In this document: piece after piece, positions 60,195 to 64,000 of the stretch
Numbering within the stretch: the stretch's first letter is position 1
Layout of the letters: the number at the start of each line of letters is the position of its first letter
Origin: Gemmatirosa kalamazoonensis
GTDB taxonomy: Bacteria; Gemmatimonadota; Gemmatimonadetes; Gemmatimonadales; Gemmatimonadaceae
Direction: 5' to 3'
DNA length: 64,000 bases
Assembly: GCF_000522985.1 (NCBI RefSeq)
Contig: NZ_CP007128.1
Location: forward strand, 4,200,220 to 4,264,219
The notes under the pieces: generated by a model
What the model was told of the DNA's origin: nothing
Seen by the model: the letters and a program-made list of their open reading frames with translations, nothing else
The model's database searches: none
Program-made: the position numbers and the translations under genes

Positions 60195-61784
60195 TTACGG
60201 TTGGACGATCCAGAGCGGCTTCGTCTGGTAGTCGGCGTCGAGCCCACCGATCACCTGGAGCCCGGGCTTGTTCCACACGTACTCCGAGTTGTAGCGCGGG
60301 CGGATGCGATACGCCGGCTTGCCGCCGTTGTCCGGGTACAGGTTCGTGGGGATCGCGAACGCCGGGAAAACCTGCTTCCCGCTCGCCGGGTCCGCGTCGG
60401 TGTAGTGATACCGCCGCATGTCCATCCACATCTCGTTGTGCCCCCAGCCCCACTGCGCGATGTACTTCTGCGACATGATCTGCGTGAGCGTGAGCGCGTT
60501 CGGATCGGTCGGCACGACGGCCGTGCTGGCGAGGAACGCGTTCTTCTCCGCCGCCGAGATCGGCGGGTTCGCCGCATTGCCCACCTCGGCCAGCCGCGCG
60601 TTCACGAAATCGATGTGCGAGGAGATGCCGTTCTTGTAGGCCGCGAGCGCCGTCGACTTGTCGCCGCGCCGATACGCCGCCTCCGCTTTCACGAACTGGA
60701 GCTGGGCATACGTCATGACCGGCATCTTGACCTTGTCGTCGAACAGGTAGCGTCCGGGCGTCGGGCGGGCCGTGCCGGGCGCGCCGTAGAAGTCGTTCGG
60801 GTACGTCTGGCTGTTCGTCGGGATCGGCCCGTTCGGGTTGTTCGGGTCGAGGCCGCGGAACTGGCCGTCGGGCGACGGCGCGAGCATGCGGGTCAGTCGC
60901 GGGTCGACGACGCCGAAGTCCGTGCCGTCCATGAGGGCGACGGCGAACTGCGTCTGCCGGTACCCCTGGAAATTGCCGCGGCTCTGGCCGAGGAAGTTGT
61001 AGTCCGCGAACGCGGGATCGGCGTTCGTGAAGCCGAACACCGCATCGTCGGCGCTGCTCGTGAACGAGCTGTCGACGTAGGCGACGACCTGCGCGGGGTT
61101 GTACGTCGACTTGTTCGTGAAGTGGTTGCGGCTCAGCGCCCGCAGGCCGTAGGCGAACTTCAGCCACTTCGTGCGGTCGCCGTTGTAGAGCTTATCGCCG
61201 CGCGCGAGGTACACCTGATCGACGGCGCCGTCGGTGCGCTTCAGGTTCTTGATCGCCTCGCCGAGCAGGCTGTCGACGACCTGATACGCGTACTCCTGCG
61301 TGTCGTAGTCGAAGCTGAAGCGCGTCTGGTCGAACGCCTCCTTGATGATGATCTCGCCGTGGAGGTCGGTGAGCACCTGCCACCCCCACGCCTTGAGCAC
61401 CTGGCCGACGCCGAGCAGGTCCCAGCGCTGCTCGGCCTGAGCCTTCGTCATCATGTCGACGAGGTTCTGGCCGTACGTCCAGTACACGTCGCGCCACTGC
61501 TCGCCGCCGTTGTCGCTCGACGGGTCGTAGCCCATGCGATCCCATGTGGACGGCGTGCTGGTCGTGACCGGCACGGTCCACTCCTGTGTGTAGCGGCCCA
61601 CGAAGCGGGCGTCGTACATCGGCGAGGTCACGAGCCAGTGGATCATCGGCGGCAGGTAGAGATTCGCCGTGACGGTCGTGGGCGCGTTGGGGTTCGTGTT
61701 GACGTCGAGGAAGTCCTTGCAACCGGCGGCGAGGCTCACGGCCGCCGCGGCGACGGCGAGGGACAGCGTGCGGAGTGTCGTCAT
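60195..61784 (-). CDS. SusD/RagB family lipoprotein (SusD-like-2 type)
   Basis: 529-residue nutrient-binding lipoprotein. Signal peptide and lipobox AAGC (LAVAAAAVSLAAGCKDFLDVNTNPN, the usual SusD start FLDVNTNPN). Family segments: WRDVYWTYGQNLVDMM, LKAWGWQVLTDLHGEIIIKEAF, KLYNGDRTKWLKFAYGLRALSRN, YAQLQFVKAEAAYRRG and QKYIAQWGWGHNEMWMDMRR. Start could be ATG 61784 or ATG 61838, one base after the susC stop (GAGATG); the shorter gives the better signal peptide. It follows susC and precedes the DUF4397 gene in one operon. Confidence 0.94.
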   Translation of the reverse strand: MTTLRTLSLAVAAAAVSLAAGCKDFLDVNTNPNAPTTVTANLYLPPMIHWLVTSPMYDARFVGRYTQEWTVPVTTSTPSTWDRMGYDPSSDNGGEQWRDVYWTYGQNLVDMMTKAQAEQRWDLLGVGQVLKAWGWQVLTDLHGEIIIKEAFDQTRFSFDYDTQEYAYQVVDSLLGEAIKNLKRTDGAVDQVYLARGDKLYNGDRTKWLKFAYGLRALSRNHFTNKSTYNPAQVVAYVDSSFTSSADDAVFGFTNADPAFADYNFLGQSRGNFQGYRQTQFAVALMDGTDFGVVDPRLTRMLAPSPDGQFRGLDPNNPNGPIPTNSQTYPNDFYGAPGTARPTPGRYLFDDKVKMPVMTYAQLQFVKAEAAYRRGDKSTALAAYKNGISSHIDFVNARLAEVGNAANPPISAAEKNAFLASTAVVPTDPNALTLTQIMSQKYIAQWGWGHNEMWMDMRRYHYTDADPASGKQVFPAFAIPTNLYPDNGGKPAYRIRPRYNSEYVWNKPGLQVIGGLDADYQTKPLWIVQP

Positions 61785-61839
61785 TCGACGGAGCGGTGCG
61801 GGCCCGTTGGGCGTCCGGCGCGCGAAGAGAGGTCGCATC

Positions 61840-64000
61840 TCAGAAGCCCAGCTTGAGGCCGAAGTTGAAGCCGCGCGGCGTCGGGAAGTTCGCGTAGTCG
61901 ATGCCGACGGCGCCCGACCCGCCGACGGCGGCCGTGTTGCCGTTGGTCATCGGGTCCAGGCCGGTGTAGTTCGTGGAGAGGAACAGGTCCGTGCCCGTGA
62001 CGAAGATGCTCGCGTTACGCGCGATGCGTGGCGGGATCTGGTAGCGGAGCGTCACGTCGCGCAGCCACACCCAGTTGATGTTGCGCTCGATGAACAGCTC
62101 CTCGCTCATGCCGGTGTAGTAGCCGGTGTTCACCGCCGGCACGACGACGACGTTGTTCGGCGTCGGGTTCGCCGAGTTCTCCTTGCCGTCACGCAGCACG
62201 CCCGGGATGATGCGCGGGGTGAAGCGGTCGAGCGTGCTGGTCGCGAGGCCGCGCGCCGTGAGGAACTGCTCGGTCGCGTTGAAGATGTCGCCGCCGCGGC
62301 GGAAATCGACGAGGAAGTCGAGCGACAGCTTGCGGTAGCGGATCGTGTTCGACACGCCGACCGTGTACTTCGGCGTCCGGTCGTAGCCGGCGTCGATGAA
62401 GTCGGCCGATCGAATCGGCAGGCCGGACGTCGGATCGATGAGCAGCTGCCCGGCCTTGTTGCGCAGGTAGAACAGCCCCGTGAGCGACTCGGTCGACAGG
62501 CCGGGCATGGTGCCCGCGCGCACGTTGCCGTAGAGCCACGTGTCGGAGACGTACGACTCCACGAGGTCGTGCGGCAGCGAGAGCACCTTGCCGTGGTGCT
62601 TGTCGAAGTTCACCAGCACGTCCCAGCTAAGGTCCCGCCGCTGGAGTGGCGTGCCGCGCAGCACGAGCTCGAGCCCCTGATTGCGCGTCGTCGCGCCGTT
62701 GAGGTTGAACAGGATGAAGCCCGTGCCGTAGCTGCCGCGGATGTTCTGGACGATCTGGTCCGTCGTCTGGCTGCGATAGAACGTCGGCTCGACGGCGAAG
62801 CGATCGTTGAAGAACGCCAGCTCGGCGCCGACCTCGTACTCCTTCTTGAACTCCGGCTTGAGGTTCCGGTTCGGGCCCCAGAAGCCGTAGCCGTAGCCAT
62901 TGCCGGCCGTGGTCTTGTACTCGAGCGCGGGCGTGTACGCGTACGGCGCCGCGTCACGGCCGGCGTCGGCGTACGCCGCCTTGAGCCGCCCGGTCACGAA
63001 GCGTCGCACCGACGGGAACGCGTCGGAGAACACGAAGCTCGTCGACAGCGACGGGTAGAAGAACGAGTTGTTCGGGCGCGGGATCGTCGACGTCCAGTCG
63101 TTGCGACCCTGCACGTTCACGTACAGGTAGTGATTGAAATCGAACGACGCCTGGCCGAACGCGCCGATGCGGCGGAGCCGCCCGAGCGTCGTCAGGCTGG
63201 CGCGGCTCGACGTATTGTTGATGGAGACGAAGTTCGGATCGAGGAAGTTCGTCCCCGTCAGCGCGACCACGTTCGACTGGTTGTCGTAGATCGCGTTGCC
63301 GAGGATCCCGTTCACCCACAGGTGGTTCGGGAGGATCGGCTGCGCGTTCAGCGTGAAGATCGTCTGCGACGTGAGGTTGCGCGTGACGTCGTTCGCCTGA
63401 TCCAGGATACCGTTGTTGCTGAAGCCGTACGCGCTCTCCGGGTTGCGGAGGATCAGGTTCTGGTTCGTGTAGCTGTCCGACCCCAGCTGCGTCTTGAGGC
63501 TCCCCCACGAGAACGGCGTGAGCGTGAACGTCAGGTTCGCGATCAGGCGGTTGTTCTTCGAGTTGATCTTGTTCTTGGCGACGTTGAAGAACGGGTTGTC
63601 GACCTCGGCCCCCTGCGTCAGCGTCGTGACGCGGCGGCGGGTGCCGGCCGGCGTGAGGTAGTCGGCCGCGTTGTTGTTCACCGGCCACACGAGCAGGCCG
63701 ACGAGCGGGCCGTTGTCGCCCTTGAAGGGCTGATCGTTCGTGGCGTACGAGTAGTTCATCGACAGATCCGCGTCGAGCCACTTCGTCGCTTGCCCGTTCG
63801 ACGCGCCCGTCACGTTCACGCGGTCGTACTTCGAGTTCGGGATCACGCCCTCGGTGCGGACGAGCCCCGACGAGACGCGGTAGTTCAGGCGTCCATCCGC
63901 CGCGCCGCCGCTGAAGTTCAGGTTGTGGTTCTGCGACAGGCCGGTCTGGAAGAAGGCTGCGACGTTGTCGTAGAAGTGCGTGGTGTCGGCGTACGGCGTG
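61840..64000 (-). CDS. SusC/RagA family TonB-linked protein, partial (N-terminus beyond window)
   Basis: The C-terminal 720 residues of a SusC-type outer-membrane transporter; the frame is open through the last base of the window, so the plug domain and signal peptide lie outside. Visible barrel strands include LSQNHNLNFSGGAADGRLNYRVSSG, LIANLTFTLTPFSWG, GAFGQASFDFNHYLYVNVQGRND and the family C-terminus LFLSTNYTGLDPMTNG ending FGLKLGF with an aromatic last residue. Its stop is one base upstream of the alternative susD start. It is the second SusCD pair in the window and is not closely similar to the 38-43 kb pair by eye. Confidence 0.95.
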   Translation of the reverse strand, partial: TPYADTTHFYDNVAAFFQTGLSQNHNLNFSGGAADGRLNYRVSSGLVRTEGVIPNSKYDRVNVTGASNGQATKWLDADLSMNYSYATNDQPFKGDNGPLVGLLVWPVNNNAADYLTPAGTRRRVTTLTQGAEVDNPFFNVAKNKINSKNNRLIANLTFTLTPFSWGSLKTQLGSDSYTNQNLILRNPESAYGFSNNGILDQANDVTRNLTSQTIFTLNAQPILPNHLWVNGILGNAIYDNQSNVVALTGTNFLDPNFVSINNTSSRASLTTLGRLRRIGAFGQASFDFNHYLYVNVQGRNDWTSTIPRPNNSFFYPSLSTSFVFSDAFPSVRRFVTGRLKAAYADAGRDAAPYAYTPALEYKTTAGNGYGYGFWGPNRNLKPEFKKEYEVGAELAFFNDRFAVEPTFYRSQTTDQIVQNIRGSYGTGFILFNLNGATTRNQGLELVLRGTPLQRRDLSWDVLVNFDKHHGKVLSLPHDLVESYVSDTWLYGNVRAGTMPGLSTESLTGLFYLRNKAGQLLIDPTSGLPIRSADFIDAGYDRTPKYTVGVSNTIRYRKLSLDFLVDFRRGGDIFNATEQFLTARGLATSTLDRFTPRIIPGVLRDGKENSANPTPNNVVVVPAVNTGYYTGMSEELFIERNINWVWLRDVTLRYQIPPRIARNASIFVTGTDLFLSTNYTGLDPMTNGNTAAVGGSGAVGIDYANFPTPRGFNFGLKLGF

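Overview
The window is chromosomal DNA from a very GC-rich, diderm, heterotrophic bacterium. The evidence for this is abundant lipoproteins, TonB-dependent and SusC/SusD-type outer-membrane pairs, a porin, a PEP-CTERM protein, and long open antisense frames typical of about 70% GC. The mix of S9 peptidases, Asp-box hydrolase, SusCD pairs and PadR-ABC operons points to Gemmatimonadota (Gemmatirosa/Gemmatimonas-like). That placement is an inference from gene content; no rRNA is present to confirm it.

Layout. 0-7.7 kb: YIP1 protein, biosynthetic arginine decarboxylase speA, App1-type phosphatase, a PadR-ABC ATPase-ABC permease operon with a visible tandem operator, and an AIM24 protein. 7.7-24.8 kb: secreted S9 peptidase, methyltransferase, PP-loop enzyme, DUF502 protein, a membrane Ser/Thr kinase overlapping a cupredoxin gene and divergent from a porin, a two-repeat Clp-N protein, epoxide-hydrolase-like and amidohydrolase genes, an M3 oligopeptidase and an unexplained 0.5 kb gap. 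24.8-33.7 kb: lipoproteins, a Tat-exported Asp-box hydrolase, then a plus-strand run of a cytoplasmic class-A-beta-lactamase-fold hydrolase, an M15-like peptidase, an amidoligase-like enzyme, a small membrane protein and a papain-like protein. 33.7-45.8 kb: TonB receptor, sigma-54 activator, SusC/SusD, PEP-CTERM GDSL esterase, tRNA-Pro, coproheme decarboxylase and a metal-binding HMA protein. 45.95-49.99 kb: an orphan phage-tail-like module between short direct repeats. 50-52.6 kb: a secreted two-domain protein, eight tRNAs and efp. 52.6-56.6 kb: a tesA-ybbA-ybbP-type locus in which both ABC genes are frameshifted at GC-dinucleotide tracts. 56.8-64 kb: a surface metallopeptidase and a second SusC/SusD/DUF4397 operon cut by the window end.

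Three signals are not explained by ordinary gene content. (1) An octamer, GCCTAACG/CGTTAGGC, occurs 31 times by my reading, in both orientations, in all three coding phases, at stop codons and between genes; it supplies nearly all the TTA codons I met. (2) Several unrelated 7-9 bp unit repeats each build a tandem-plus-inverted array exactly at gene boundaries. One array places the ybbP ribosome-binding site and start codon in the loop of a perfect 24-bp hairpin. (3) The twin +2 shifts in ybbA and ybbP. The best candidate for an undescribed enzyme system is the compact hydrolase/peptidase/amidoligase-like operon at 29.5-32.3 kb.
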